Shown: piece by piece, positions 7,047 through 16,220 of the stretch
Layout: each line of letters opens with the position of its first letter
Position numbering within the stretch: the stretch's first letter is position 1
Source of the DNA: Martinezella multihospitum
GTDB lineage: Bacteria > Pseudomonadota > Alphaproteobacteria > Rhizobiales > Rhizobiaceae
Assembly (NCBI RefSeq): GCF_900094585.1
Contig: NZ_FMAG01000002.1
Coordinates: 450,007 to 514,006 of the forward strand
Reading direction: 5' to 3'
Length of the DNA: 64,000 bases
The notes under the pieces: generated by a model
The model's input: the letters and a program-made list of their open reading frames with translations, nothing else
Told to the model about the DNA's origin: nothing
Databases searched by the model: none
Translations under genes and position numbers: made by a program

Positions 7047-9713
7047 ATGACGAATTGGGTCTACACATTCGGCGACGGTAAGGCCGAGGGGGGCGCCGGC
7101 GATTTTGAACGCCTCGGCGGCAAGGGCGCAAATCTTGCCGAAATGTGCAATCTCGGCCTGCCGGTTCCGCCGGGCCTGACGATCGTCAGCGATGTCTGCA
7201 CCTTCTATTACAAGAATGGCCGGAAAATCCCCGAGGAGCTGAAGCCGCAGGTCATGCGAGGTCTGCAGCGGATGGAAGCCATCACCGGGCGCAAGTTCGG
7301 CGATACCGCTCGGCCGCTGCTGGTTTCCGTGCGTTCGGGCGGCCGCGCCTCGATGCCGGGCATGATGGACACTGTCCTCAATCTCGGCCTCAACGACGCA
7401 ACTGTGCAGGCGCTCGGCCACGATGCCGGCGACGCACGATTTGCCTGGGACAGCTACCGCCGTTTCATCCAGATGTATGCCGATGTCGTCATGGGCCTCG
7501 ACAACGAAGTCTTCGAAGAGATCCTGGAAGATGAGAAGGCCCGGTTCGGTCATGAGTTCGACACCGATCTGACTGCGGTCGAGTGGCAGCACGTCGTCTC
7601 GATCTACAAGACTGTCATCGAGGAGGAGTTGGGCGAAGCTTTCCCGCAGGAGCCGGAGGTTCAGCTCTGGGGTGCCGTCGGTGCCGTCTTTGCAAGCTGG
7701 ATGAATGCGCGCGCCGTCACCTACCGCAATTTGCACAATATTCCCGAGGCCTGGGGCACTGCCGTCAATATTCAGGCGATGGTATTCGGCAATCTCGGCA
7801 ATTCGTCCGCGACAGGCGTTGCTTTCACCCGCAATCCGTCGACCGGCGAGAAGGAGCTTTACGGCGAATTCCTCGTCAATGCGCAAGGCGAGGATGTCGT
7901 TGCCGGCATCCGCACGCCGCAAAGCATCACCGAAGTCGCTCGCATCGCCTCCGGCTATGACAAGCCGTCGATGGAAAAATTGATGCCGGAAGCCTTTGCC
8001 GAGTTTCGCGGCATCTGTGCGCAGCTCGAAGCGCATTACCGCGATGTGCAGGATCTGGAATTCACCATCGAGCGCGGCAAGCTCTGGATGCTGCAGACCC
8101 GCAACGCCAAGCGAACCACCAAGGCGGCAATGAAGATCGCCGTCGACATGGTCGACGAGGGCCTGATTACCGAGGACGAAGCTGTCTCCCGCATCGAACC
8201 GTCGACGCTGGACCAGCTGCTGCATCCGACGATCGACCCGCGCGCCCGCCGCGAACTTATCGGCTCCGGCCTGCCCGCATCGCCTGGTGCTGCAACCGGC
8301 GAGATTGTCTTCACCGCGGAAGAGGCGATCATTGCCGAGGAGGAAGGCCGTAAGGCGATCCTCGTGCGGATCGAGACGAGCCCGGAAGACATTCACGGCA
8401 TGCACGCCGCCGAAGCGATCCTCACCACGCGCGGCGGGATGACCAGTCACGCGGCCGTGGTCGCTCGCGGCATGGGCATTCCCTGCGTCGTCGGCGCCGG
8501 CACCATGCGCATCGACATGCGCAACGAGAAGCTGATCGGTATCGGCGTCACCTTGAAGAAGGGCGACATCGTCACGATCGACGGTTCGGCCGGCCAGGTG
8601 CTGAAGGGCGAGGTGCCGATGATCCAGCCGGAGCTGTCAGGGGATTTCGGGCGCATCATGGCCTGGGCCGACCGTTCCCGGCGCATGACGGTACGCACCA
8701 ACGCCGACACACCCGCCGATGCGCGTGCGGCCCGCTCCTTCGGCGCCGAGGGCATCGGCCTTTGCCGCACAGAGCATATGTTCTTCGAAGGCGACCGCAT
8801 CCATGTGATGCGCGAGATGATCCTTGCCGAAGACGAGGAGGGGCGCCGTACCGCCCTTGCCAAGCTCATGCCGATGCAGCGGCTCGATTTCACCGGCCTC
8901 TTCACCATCATGCACGGCCTGCCGGTGACGATCCGCCTGCTCGATCCGCCGCTGCACGAATTCCTGCCGAAGACGGATGAGGAAATCGCCGAAGTTGCCG
9001 GGATCATGGGCATGGAACCTGCGGCACTCCGCCAGCGGGTCGATGCGCTGCACGAGTTCAACCCCATGCTTGGCCATCGCGGCTGTCGTCTGGCGATTTC
9101 CTATCCGGAAATCGTCGAGATGCAGGCCCGCGCGATCTTCGAGGCGGCTGTCCTTGCCGCACGCGAGACGGGAGCGGCGGTCGTGCCTGAAATCATGGTG
9201 CCGCTCGTCGGCCTGCGCTCGGAGCTGGATTACGTCAAGGCCCGCATCGACGAGGTGGCGCGCGCCGTGATGACCGAAGCGAAGATGAAGATCGACTATC
9301 TCGTTGGCACGATGATCGAGCTGCCGCGCGCCGCATTGCGTGCCCATATCATCGCGGAGGCCGCCGAATTCTTCTCCTTCGGCACGAACGATCTGACGCA
9401 GACGACGTTCGGCATGTCGCGCGATGACGCAGCCGCCTTCATCCCGACATACCAGCGCAAGGGCATCATCGAGCACGATCCTTTCATATCGCTCGATTTC
9501 GACGGGGTCGGCGAGCTCATCCGCATCGCGTCGGAGCGTGGCCGCCGCACGCGCAATGACATGAAGCTCGGGATCTGCGGCGAGCATGGCGGCGATCCCG
9601 CCTCGATCCATTTCTGCGAGGATATCGGGCTGGACTATGTGTCCTGTTCCCCCTTCCGCGTGCCGATTGCGCGGCTTGCCGCAGCGCAGGCGGCGATCAA
9701 GGGGCGAGCCTGA
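7047..9713 (+). CDS. ppdK: Pyruvate, phosphate dikinase
   Basis: An 888-residue protein matching the usual length of the enzyme that interconverts pyruvate + ATP + Pi and phosphoenolpyruvate + AMP + PPi. Order of domains: N-terminal ATP-grasp domain (GGKGANLAEM near 29; SVRSGGRASMPGMMDT near 96), swivelling phosphohistidine domain with GGMTSHAAVVARGMGIPC (catalytic His near residue 466), and a C-terminal PEP/pyruvate barrel with GLCRTEHMFF, GTNDLTQ and CGEHGGD (catalytic Cys near 844). GGAG lies upstream at 7027-7030. In rhizobia it supports gluconeogenesis from organic acids or PEP/pyruvate balance. Confidence 0.97.
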   Translation: MTNWVYTFGDGKAEGGAGDFERLGGKGANLAEMCNLGLPVPPGLTIVSDVCTFYYKNGRKIPEELKPQVMRGLQRMEAITGRKFGDTARPLLVSVRSGGRASMPGMMDTVLNLGLNDATVQALGHDAGDARFAWDSYRRFIQMYADVVMGLDNEVFEEILEDEKARFGHEFDTDLTAVEWQHVVSIYKTVIEEELGEAFPQEPEVQLWGAVGAVFASWMNARAVTYRNLHNIPEAWGTAVNIQAMVFGNLGNSSATGVAFTRNPSTGEKELYGEFLVNAQGEDVVAGIRTPQSITEVARIASGYDKPSMEKLMPEAFAEFRGICAQLEAHYRDVQDLEFTIERGKLWMLQTRNAKRTTKAAMKIAVDMVDEGLITEDEAVSRIEPSTLDQLLHPTIDPRARRELIGSGLPASPGAATGEIVFTAEEAIIAEEEGRKAILVRIETSPEDIHGMHAAEAILTTRGGMTSHAAVVARGMGIPCVVGAGTMRIDMRNEKLIGIGVTLKKGDIVTIDGSAGQVLKGEVPMIQPELSGDFGRIMAWADRSRRMTVRTNADTPADARAARSFGAEGIGLCRTEHMFFEGDRIHVMREMILAEDEEGRRTALAKLMPMQRLDFTGLFTIMHGLPVTIRLLDPPLHEFLPKTDEEIAEVAGIMGMEPAALRQRVDALHEFNPMLGHRGCRLAISYPEIVEMQARAIFEAAVLAARETGAAVVPEIMVPLVGLRSELDYVKARIDEVARAVMTEAKMKIDYLVGTMIELPRAALRAHIIAEAAEFFSFGTNDLTQTTFGMSRDDAAAFIPTYQRKGIIEHDPFISLDFDGVGELIRIASERGRRTRNDMKLGICGEHGGDPASIHFCEDIGLDYVSCSPFRVPIARLAAAQAAIKGRA

Positions 9714-9737
9714 TTCTCTAAAACTGAAATATGCCGG

Positions 9738-10019
9738 TCAGCGGCGCCAGTAGCCGCGATGATAGTAATATCCCGGGCCACCAACGACGACGGTCGGACC
9801 CCAGAAGAAATCATCGTTGCTTTCCATGAAAGCCCGCTGGTCCGCGCGCCGGCTAAGGTCCTGGTTCATGAGGCAATTGGCGAAGTTCTGGGTGCCTGGC
9901 CTAAAACCATAGCCGCTGCATCTGGCCTCGTCGGCCGCGCGTATTTCCTCGGCCGTCTGGCAGGAGGAGAGCACAAGCGTAATAGCGAGAAGAGATAGGG
10001 CGGAAGCAGCGATACGCAT
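9738..10019 (-). CDS. Small lipoprotein with Tyr/Gly-rich C-terminus
   Basis: A 93-residue protein with a lipoprotein signal (SALSLLAITLVLSSC; the Cys at residue 20 would be lipidated). The mature part has a short soluble segment with two further Cys (EARCSGYGFRPGTQNFANC) that could pair, then an aromatic Gly/Tyr tail (VVVGGPGYYYHRGYWRR). AGGACA upstream serves as RBS. Function unknown; such small lipoproteins are common in rhizobial envelopes. It is convergent with ppdK and 24 bases from its stop. Confidence 0.7.
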   Translation of the reverse strand: MRIAASALSLLAITLVLSSCQTAEEIRAADEARCSGYGFRPGTQNFANCLMNQDLSRRADQRAFMESNDDFFWGPTVVVGGPGYYYHRGYWRR

Positions 10020-10110
10020 GACTTGGTGTCCTGATGCAGGTGTGCAGGCACGAATTATAGCGCCGCGCGTGATGGCGCGAAAGGCGTATTACCGCCGCAG
10101 GTCTGGTAGC

Positions 10111-10536
10111 TTACGCTGCTTCCTTGGGCTTGGCCGGCAGCCTCTGCAAGAGATCGACGAAGGCATCGGCGAACCGCAACAGGTGCTCGGTCTCTTCATC
10201 CGGCTGCAGCAAACGGATTTCCGCGCCGTCTTCGTCCAGTGCGGCAAAGAGCGTGCGCATCGTCGCATCGCTCTCGGGAATCCGGATGACGGCCAGTCTG
10301 CGGCAATCGGAGATCAGTCCCGCCGCAGGGAGATCGAAGAGGAAGTCGCCGTGCACCGCCGAAGCGGCATGCCGCACGGCCTCGCAAAAGCCCGGTTCCC
10401 CACCGGAAAAACCTTCGAGCGAAAGCTCCAGCTCCAGGAGCTCCAACGGCAGAATAGGGTCGACCGTGTCGGCTCCGGCAATCGCCGCGCCCGGCAGTGC
10501 CTTGGCAGCGACGTCTTGAGAAAGCATCGGTTCCAT
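10111..10536 (-). CDS. Hypothetical acidic protein
   Basis: A 141-residue acidic protein with no signal peptide or membrane segment. An upstream in-frame ATG (10554) exists, but GAAAGGAC sits 9 bases ahead of the ATG at 10536 (MEPMLSQDVAAKAL), which is preferred. The sequence has leucine-rich amphipathic stretches (LPLELLELELSLEGF) and a C-terminal helix (ETEHLLRFADAFVDLLQRLPAKPKEAA). I do not recognise the family. It lies alone between the lipoprotein gene and a repeat element. Confidence 0.55.
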   Translation of the reverse strand: MEPMLSQDVAAKALPGAAIAGADTVDPILPLELLELELSLEGFSGGEPGFCEAVRHAASAVHGDFLFDLPAAGLISDCRRLAVIRIPESDATMRTLFAALDEDGAEIRLLQPDEETEHLLRFADAFVDLLQRLPAKPKEAA

Positions 10537-10872
10537 CTCATCAAGTCCTTTCAAAGCCTCGATAAAACGCTAAAGAATGGCCTTTTTTAGGAATTTAAGC
10601 AAGCGCTCACGTTTTTGGTCTAAAGCATGGCGCGCAAAAGTGCGTAGCGGTTTTGCGATAACGTCATGCGGAGAAACGAGGGCCTGAAGCGCGGGGAGCG
10701 AATCTCAGAGATCGCGACGCGCTTTAGGCGTTACTGGTTTGAGCGTTGAGAGAACATTGCGTGTTGGTGCCGTGACATTCGATTTATTTTCGTCGTTTCT
10801 TGATCTAAACATAAATCGTATTCTGGGATTCGGTGCATCCGGCTTCCGATCCGACGCGCCGACGAGCCCTTG
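10537..10872. other. Intergenic region holding an interspersed element
   Basis: This 336-base gap separates divergent genes. It holds the repeat at 10620-10727. The remainder includes an AT-rich stretch before the DUF1499 gene (TTCGATTTATTTTCGTCG at 10779-10796), where its promoter probably lies, but I cannot name convincing boxes. Confidence 0.5.
10620..10727. repeat. Rhizobial interspersed element with CTAAAGC/GCTTTAG ends
   Basis: The 108-base segment begins CTAAAGC and ends GCTTTAG, perfect terminal inverted repeats. Inside are GTGCGTAGCGGTTTT, ACGTCATGCG, GAGAAACGAGGGCC and GCGGGGAGCG in that order. The element at 19031-19130 has the same layout (GTGCGCAGCGGTTTT, ATTACGTGAAAACAAAGAGCC, GAGCGG). 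I recall near-identical intergenic elements scattered through Rhizobium genomes; copy number here cannot be counted from one window. Confidence 0.6.
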
Positions 10873-11802
10873 ATGACCATTCGCTTCGACCGTCCCGTTT
10901 CACATGCCGCCCGCGCCGCGCGTCTGATCGCTTCGTTTGCACTGGTGCTCTGCGGAGTGACGCTGATCGGCCACCGCTTTGCGCCGCTGGAAACGCCTTA
11001 TTTTGTGCTGCTGCTCTTGATTTCCGCTGGCTGCGCCATCCTGGCGGTGCTGCTTGCGCTGGTCGGCCTTGCTCAGCTTTGGCAGAGTGCCGCGATCGGT
11101 GGCGTCTCCGCCGTCAAGGCGCTCGTCTATGCCGCCCTGCCACTTGCCATTTTCGGCTTCGGTGCAGAGCGCTACTGGACCCGGCCGCATATTTACGAGA
11201 TTTCGACCGATCTCAACGATCCGCCGGAATGGCTGGCAACACCTGATGCGCGGCAGCTGTGGCTACCGCCGCGCCATCTGGTGACACAGCAGGAACGCGA
11301 GGCGCAGTTCGATGCCTATCCCGCTTTGATCAGCCGCCGCTACGAGGGCGCTGCCGACCGTGTTCTGGAGGCGGTGCGCAAGGTCGCGCATGATTATCAC
11401 ATCACCATCGTCAAGGCCGAAGGCGCCGATGTCGCCGATCCGAACGGCAATGTGAGGCCGAAGCGGCGTGGACGCCCGCAGACCGTCAATCCGGCCCAGG
11501 ATGACGCTGCCGGCGATGTGCCGGCCATCGTTCCCGTGCCGACGCCACGTCCCTTCCGTGACGGAGTGGCAGAGCTCATCCGCCAGAATACCGACGTCAT
11601 TCTCCAGGGCGAAGTGCGAACTCGCATTTTTGGCCTGCCATGCGACATACTGATCCGTATTCGCGAGGAGGCGGAAACGACCCTGGTCGATATCCGTGTT
11701 GCCTCTCGCTATGGCCAGGATGATCTCGGAGTGAGCGCTGATATGGCGGATGGCTATCTGAAGGCGTTGGATGCGGAATTGCTCGGCATCGCCGGAAGCT
11801 GA
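10873..11802 (+). CDS. DUF1499 family membrane protein
   Basis: A 309-residue protein with three N-terminal hydrophobic helices (about residues 15-36, 45-67, 78-95) and a C-terminal soluble DUF1499-type domain with YEISTDLNDPPEW, YPALISRRYEGAADRVLEAV and the close RTRIFGLPCDILIRIREEAE..DIRVASRYGQDDLGVSADM. A Pro-rich linker (PAIVPVPTPRPFRDG) interrupts the domain. The function of DUF1499 is not established. The TTG at 10870 is in frame directly before the ATG; the ATG is taken as start, with only a weak RBS. A CCTTCTCCC/GGGAGAAGG hairpin follows at 11814-11833. Confidence 0.8.
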   Translation: MTIRFDRPVSHAARAARLIASFALVLCGVTLIGHRFAPLETPYFVLLLLISAGCAILAVLLALVGLAQLWQSAAIGGVSAVKALVYAALPLAIFGFGAERYWTRPHIYEISTDLNDPPEWLATPDARQLWLPPRHLVTQQEREAQFDAYPALISRRYEGAADRVLEAVRKVAHDYHITIVKAEGADVADPNGNVRPKRRGRPQTVNPAQDDAAGDVPAIVPVPTPRPFRDGVAELIRQNTDVILQGEVRTRIFGLPCDILIRIREEAETTLVDIRVASRYGQDDLGVSADMADGYLKALDAELLGIAGS

Positions 11803-11813
11803 GTTTTGCCACT

Positions 11814-11833
11814 CCTTCTCCCGGGGGAGAAGG
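11814..11833. terminator. Hairpin after DUF1499 gene
   Basis: CCTTCTCCC and GGGAGAAGG flank a 2-base centre, 11 bases after the stop codon. No T-run follows. It could be a weak terminator or a fragment of a palindromic repeat. Confidence 0.35.
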
Positions 11834-11933
11834 GGATCTGCCGCAACCGCTTCATTTTATAGGCAATCGCCCAGCGGGGAGACTGCGCCCACCATTCAAA
11901 TACCGACAATCCGCCAGACGCTGCCCCTCTTGC

Positions 11934-12842
11934 TCAGACCGGGCGATAGGCGCCCAGAAGCGCCGGCGGCCCATCGGTTTCCACCTGACCCTTCTCGACC
12001 AGATCCTCCAGATGCGCCAGCACCGAAAGTGCCGCCGCGCCATGCAGACGCGGGTCCGTGTCGCGATAGATGGCCTTCACCATATCCGGGATCAGCCGGT
12101 CGCCGGCCTTGATCCGCTCCAGCACGGCGCGCTCGCGCATGCGGCGGTGGGTTCTAAGGCCGCGCATGAAGGAGGCCGGCTCTTTCACCGGGCCGCCATG
12201 ACCGGGCAGGAACAGCCGGTCATCGCGGGCAAGCAGCCGCTCCAGCGAGGCCATGTAATCCGCCATGGATCCGTCCGGCGGCGCGACGATCGACGTTGCC
12301 CAGGCCATGACATGATCGGCGGAGAAGACGATGCCCGTGCCCTCGAGCGCGAAGCAGGCGTGATTGGCGGTATGCCCCGGCGTCAGCAGCGCCGTCATCG
12401 CCCAACCGTCTCCGGAGACGCTTTGACCATCGGCAAGCGCGATATCCGGCTGGAACTCCATGTCGGAGCTTTCGGCAAAGGGATTGATCTCGCCCTGATA
12501 GAGCGGACGGGCGGCGCGATGCGGCCCTTCGCCGACGGTCAGCGCGCCCGTCGCTTCTTTCAATCGCTTCGCCAGCGGCGAGTGATCGCGATGGGTGTGG
12601 CTGACGAAGATGTGCGTGACCTCGCGCCCTTTGAGCGCCGCCATCAGGGCGGCGAAATGCGCCTCATTCTCCGGGCCGGGATCGATGACCGCGACGGAGG
12701 AGGCGCCGACGATATAGCTGTTGGTGCCATGAAAGGTGAAGGCGCTGGGATTGTTGACCGTCATCCGCTCGATGACTGGGGCGACCGGAACGGCGCGGCC
12801 ATAGGCAGGGTCGAAGGCAAGGTCGAAGTCAGGCGTGCTCAT
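11934..12842 (-). CDS. MBL-fold metallohydrolase (LACTB2-like)
   Basis: A 302-residue metallo-beta-lactamase-fold protein. The metal motif HTHRDH is at residues 82-87, with further ligands in TPGHTANH, FSADHV and LFLPGHGGP. The C-terminus (about residues 225-300) looks like the winged-helix tail of LACTB2-type hydrolases. The substrate is unknown; relatives include thioesterases and endoribonucleases. The start codon overlaps the stop of the upstream cupin gene (ATGA), so the two are coupled. A longer in-frame extension on the same strand overlaps the cupin gene and is not needed. Confidence 0.87.
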   Translation of the reverse strand: MSTPDFDLAFDPAYGRAVPVAPVIERMTVNNPSAFTFHGTNSYIVGASSVAVIDPGPENEAHFAALMAALKGREVTHIFVSHTHRDHSPLAKRLKEATGALTVGEGPHRAARPLYQGEINPFAESSDMEFQPDIALADGQSVSGDGWAMTALLTPGHTANHACFALEGTGIVFSADHVMAWATSIVAPPDGSMADYMASLERLLARDDRLFLPGHGGPVKEPASFMRGLRTHRRMRERAVLERIKAGDRLIPDMVKAIYRDTDPRLHGAAALSVLAHLEDLVEKGQVETDGPPALLGAYRPV

Positions 12843-13141
12843 GATTGCTTGTATTCGATTTCGATAAAGGACATCGGCTCGGAGCCGGCATTGACGACAT
12901 TGTGCTCGACGCCGGCCTCGCGCCGATAGGCAGCGCCCTTGGCGATATCGACACGGCGGCTGCCGCCCGGCTCCTCCAGCAGAAACTGGCAATCCGTCAT
13001 CGGCACCACGACATAGCCCAGGCCATGGACATGATGCCCGGTATCGGCGCCCGGCTCGAAATCCCAGCGCGTGATGCGGCAGACGGCATCATCGAGAAGC
13101 ACGGTGGGCACGGCCGGCGGGCGGGCGCGAAACTGGCTCAT
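12839..13141 (-). CDS. Small cupin-domain protein
   Basis: A 100-residue single cupin barrel. The metal-binding pattern GADTGHHVHGLGYVVVPMTD is the first cupin motif and AAYRREAGVEHNVVNAGSEP the second. It lacks any other domain. AGGAGG stands 6 bases before the ATG at 13141, an excellent RBS that settles the start. It overlaps the downstream MBL-fold gene by ATGA, suggesting that both products work on one compound or pathway, as yet unknown. Confidence 0.83.
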   Translation of the reverse strand: MSQFRARPPAVPTVLLDDAVCRITRWDFEPGADTGHHVHGLGYVVVPMTDCQFLLEEPGGSRRVDIAKGAAYRREAGVEHNVVNAGSEPMSFIEIEYKQS

Positions 13142-13204
13142 CGGACCTCCTGATTTCGAATGCGATGCAGCAAGATCTATCACAGCGGCCTCGGAAGCAC
13201 ACAG

Positions 13205-13226
13205 AAATATGCTTACGCGCATATTT
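13205..13226. promoter_or_regulatory. Inverted repeat upstream of cupin/MBL operon
   Basis: AAATATGC-N6-GCATATTT, perfect 8-base arms, lies 64 bases before the cupin start codon. The size and position fit an operator. The half-site ATATGC recurs in the palindrome at 54729-54742. Confidence 0.45.
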
Positions 13227-13250
13227 AGTCATTGTAGCGCGATGCGACCT

Positions 13251-13280
13251 TTGCTAATCAGACGCCGATTTGGCTGATAA
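13251..13280 (+). promoter_or_regulatory. Candidate promoter of tRNA-Gln
   Basis: TTGCTA (13251-13256), 18 bases, then TGATAA (13275-13280), placing the transcript start close to the tRNA 5' end at 13299. Prediction by eye. Confidence 0.4.
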
Positions 13281-13298
13281 TGCAGCCATTTCCTCAGT

Positions 13299-13373
13299 TG
13301 GGGCGTCGCCAAGCGGTAAGGCACCGGTTTTTGGTACCGGCATTCCCAGGTTCGAATCCTGGCGCCCCAGCCA
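13299..13373 (+). tRNA. tRNA-Gln (anticodon TTG), CCA encoded
   Basis: The acceptor arms TGGGGCG and CGCCCCA pair perfectly, followed by discriminator G and encoded CCA. The anticodon stem is CCGGT/ACCGG with loop TTTTGGT, giving TTG for glutamine. The T-arm CCAGG-TTCGAAT-CCTGG is canonical. No integrated element is seen at its 3' end. Confidence 0.95.
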
Positions 13374-13432
13374 CAATTCCTGATCTTGCTATCTTCCGCT
13401 CCAGCACGTTGTCATCCCCCACACCAGAACGG

Positions 13433-13454
13433 AAAAGGCCCGCCGAAGCGGGCC
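13433..13454 (-). terminator. Rho-independent terminator of amino-acid ABC operon
   Basis: On the minus strand GGCCCGC-TTCG-GCGGGCC is followed by TTTT, a stable tetraloop hairpin with U-run starting 8 bases after the ATPase stop codon. Confidence 0.75.
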
Positions 13455-13461
13455 TCGTTGT

Positions 13462-14184
13462 CTAGAGTATCTTCGCCAGAAAGCTCTTCGTTCGATCCAT
13501 CTTTGGATTTGAGAAGAGCTCCTGGGGAGCGCCTTCTTCGAGGATCTGGCCGTGATCCATGAAGATCACGCGGTGGCCCACTTCGCGGGCGAAGCCCATT
13601 TCGTGGGTGACGACGACCATCGTCATGCCCTCATGCGCCAGATTGTTCATGACCTGCAGCACTTCGCCGACCATTTCCGGGTCGAGTGCCGAGGTCGGCT
13701 CGTCGAAGAGCATGACGTCAGGGTTCATCGCCAGCGCGCGCGCGATGGCGACACGCTGCTGCTGGCCACCGGAAAGCTCGTCCGGATAGTTCGCTTCCTT
13801 GCCGCTGAGCCCAACTTTCGCCAGCAATTCGCGCGCCACGCGGTCAGCCTCTTCCGGTGCGATCTTCTTGACCTTGCGCGGCCCGATCGTGATGTTCTCC
13901 AGGATCGTCAGATGCTTGAAGAGGTTGAACTGCTGGAAGACCATGCCGACATGCTGGCGCAGCTTGTGGATATTTGTCTTCGGATCGGTCAGCATCATCC
14001 CGGCGATCTCGATGTCGCCGCTGGTCGGCGTTTCCAGCCCGTTCAGGCAGCGCAGGAAGGTGCTCTTGCCGCTGCCGGAGGGGCCGATGACGACGACGAC
14101 TTCATTATTTTCCACATGCGTGGAGATGCCTTTGAGGATCTCGTGATGCCCGAAGGACTTGTGAAGCTCTTTAACGCTTATCAA
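13462..14184 (-). CDS. Polar amino-acid ABC transporter, ATPase
   Basis: A 240-residue GlnQ/HisP-type ATPase: Walker A GPSGSGKS (34-41), Q-loop [11 protein letters not shown], signature LSGGQQQR, Walker [13 protein letters not shown] and switch His in [13 protein letters not shown]. It powers uptake of a polar amino acid. The likely start is a TTG at 14184, with AGAGGAGG seven bases upstream; a further TTG at 14202 would place that RBS inside the gene. It overlaps the permease gene by 14 bases and is last in the three-gene operon, ending at a strong terminator. Confidence 0.93.
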   Translation of the reverse strand: MISVKELHKSFGHHEILKGISTHVENNEVVVVIGPSGSGKSTFLRCLNGLETPTSGDIEIAGMMLTDPKTNIHKLRQHVGMVFQQFNLFKHLTILENITIGPRKVKKIAPEEADRVARELLAKVGLSGKEANYPDELSGGQQQRVAIARALAMNPDVMLFDEPTSALDPEMVGEVLQVMNNLAHEGMTMVVVTHEMGFAREVGHRVIFMDHGQILEEGAPQELFSNPKMDRTKSFLAKIL

Positions 14185-14839
14185 CTTGAAGCCTCCTCTC
14201 AATGTAGGATGAGAACTTCGACAGGGAGAAAATCATCACGAAATAAAGTGCCGCGACGAAGCCCCATATCGTGAAGGACGCGAAGGTTTCGGAGATGACG
14301 ATCTCGCCCTTGTAGACCAGCTCGGCAATGCCGACCGGCGCCAGCAGCGAGGTGTCCTTGATCGTCTGCGCCGCCTGGTTGACCAAGGGCGGGATCATCC
14401 GCTTGAAGGCCTGCGGCAGAACGATATAGCGCATCGTCTGGAAGCCGGTCATCGCGATGCTCGCCGCCGCTTCCTTCTGCCCCCGGTCGACACCGAGAAT
14501 GCCGGCTCGGACGATCTCGGTGACGTAGGCGCCTTCGTTCAGGCTGAGGGTGAAGGCGGCTGCGAGAATGGGATAGGTGAGCTGTCCGAACCAGGCATTG
14601 ACCGGCAGGATTGCCGGCAGGCCGAGCACGATGAAGAAGAGTTGGACCAGCAGCGGGGTCGAGCGGAAAATCTCGACATAGGCTGTGGCGATCCATCTCA
14701 GCGGTGCGACCTTCGAAAGACGCATGAGCGCCGCAACCAGGCCGATGATGACCATCAGGATGATAGCGACGATCGAGTATTCGATGGTCAGGAGCAAACC
14801 GCTTAAGATGACAGGTAGATTTTGCCAAATGGCGTCCAT
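14171..14839 (-). CDS. Polar amino-acid ABC transporter, permease
   Basis: A 222-residue HisM/GlnP-type inner-membrane permease with about five hydrophobic helices. The EAA loop, which contacts the ATPase, reads [45 protein letters not shown] near residue 60 is the family's N-terminal signature. Start chosen at MDAIWQNLP; the frame extends upstream without homology. One permease gene is present, so the transporter probably uses a homodimer. Confidence 0.92.
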   Translation of the reverse strand: MDAIWQNLPVILSGLLLTIEYSIVAIILMVIIGLVAALMRLSKVAPLRWIATAYVEIFRSTPLLVQLFFIVLGLPAILPVNAWFGQLTYPILAAAFTLSLNEGAYVTEIVRAGILGVDRGQKEAAASIAMTGFQTMRYIVLPQAFKRMIPPLVNQAAQTIKDTSLLAPVGIAELVYKGEIVISETFASFTIWGFVAALYFVMIFSLSKFSSYIERRLQVDKR

Positions 14840-14977
14840 GAATCGCGCCCTGTTTCTTTGTTTTATGGAGGATGAGCAAGGCGCGCGGCACTCAACTTGT
14901 GTCGCGCGCGGCCCATGGATCAATCGTAGGACTTTCGGGAAGTCGAAATATCCTCGGCTCTATCTCGCCGACGGATA

Positions 14978-15793
14978 TTACTCCGAAAGCGCGACTTTCG
15001 CCGGGTCAAGGGCCTCGTTGACCTCGCCGCTGGTATCACCGCCAAAATACTTGACGAAAAGCTGGTGGTACTCGCCGCTCTTGCGGATCTTGTCCAGGCC
15101 GTCATTGATCTTGGCGACGAGCTCAGGCTTCGTCTTGCTCAGCGCAATACCGTAATATTCGCCTGTGAGCAGCGGTCCGACGGTCTGCACGCCGTCGCTG
15201 TGCTTGGCCTTGAAGTCGATGTTGACGGGGTTGTCGAAGATGACCGCATCCGCACCGCCAGTCATAAGCGCCTGATAGGCTGCGTCGATGTTCTGGAACT
15301 GCTTGATGTAATCGGTCGAGAAGCCGTGGCCGGTGAGATAGTCGACCGAGGACGTCGCCTTCTTGGTCGCGACGACATGACCCTTGAGATCGTCGAAGCT
15401 TTTGATGTTCGAGTCTTTCTTCACCAGAACCGACAGGCCGGACTTATAGTAGGCATTGCTGAAATTGGCGTTCTGCAGACGGCTGGACTTGATCGTGATG
15501 CCCGCGACCGCGGCATCGATCGAGCCGGCCTGCAAGCTTGGAATGAGACCGTTGAACGGCAGGGTCTTCAACGTGACCGTCAGGTTCTCGGCCTTGGCGA
15601 TCGCATTGATCATGTCAATGTCGAATCCCGTAACCGTGCCGTCCTTCTCGCTCTCAAAGGGCGGAAAAGTCGTATCGGCACCGACGACGATGCTGGTCGC
15701 GTCCTGGGCGGCGGCAGTCGAGGTTGTGCAAATGGTGGTTGTAAGGCCGGCGGCCAAGGCGGCGACCAAAGCGATGAATGTTTTATTTTTCAA
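14978..15793 (-). CDS. Polar amino-acid ABC transporter, substrate-binding protein
   Basis: A 271-residue periplasmic binding protein with a Sec signal (MKNKTFIALVAALAAGLTTTI..AAAQ). The SBP_bac_3 fold is shown by VVGADTTFPPFESEKDGTVTGFDIDMINAIA and by LQAGSIDAAVAGITI. The ligand is a polar amino acid, not identifiable by eye. A Gly-rich RBS (AAAAGGAGAG) precedes the ATG. It heads the operon with permease and ATPase, with 138 bases between it and the permease start. Confidence 0.92.
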   Translation of the reverse strand: MKNKTFIALVAALAAGLTTTICTTSTAAAQDATSIVVGADTTFPPFESEKDGTVTGFDIDMINAIAKAENLTVTLKTLPFNGLIPSLQAGSIDAAVAGITIKSSRLQNANFSNAYYKSGLSVLVKKDSNIKSFDDLKGHVVATKKATSSVDYLTGHGFSTDYIKQFQNIDAAYQALMTGGADAVIFDNPVNIDFKAKHSDGVQTVGPLLTGEYYGIALSKTKPELVAKINDGLDKIRKSGEYHQLFVKYFGGDTSGEVNEALDPAKVALSE

Positions 15794-16220
15794 GGGGGCT
15801 CTCCTTTTAGCGGGAGATCATGCGCCTGGGTTGCCGCAATGAGTTTCACGGCGTGTAAGCTTAGATTGCAAGCATCTCCCGCGGACCATATTCAACGACA
15901 ATCTTTCCGGGTCAAGGGTCGAGCGGAAACATTTTTGAAGATCCTAAAGTGTTCATGTTTCGCCTGAATCGAGGGTTCGCTTGTGAGGCACAATGTTCAT
16001 GCTGCAGGTTTGGCGACGCTCGACATGGATGATGGCGCCTTGCTCGAACGATTGGAAGAGAGCCCACTATCCGTGCCGTGATGATGGATGAGAGCAGCCC
16101 ATCGACGGCGGCCATTTCAATTCTTCGTGAAACCGTTGCGCGAGATTGGCCGCGCCGCCATTCGCTCCACCCTTAAAGCTTGTTTGACCTTTTTCCTGCA
16201 CTCTGGTCGCCATCTTCTCG
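15794..16220. other. Intergenic region without recognised gene
   Basis: This 427-base gap lies between the divergent ABC operon and the glycosyltransferase gene. I see no convincing ORF, RNA gene or repeat. The promoters of both units must lie here, but no box stands out. Confidence 0.4.

Noticed and set aside
13299..13373. tRNA-Gln as an attachment site of an integrated element
   Set aside because: No integrase, no duplicated tRNA 3' end nearby, and flanking genes are ordinary chromosomal ones.
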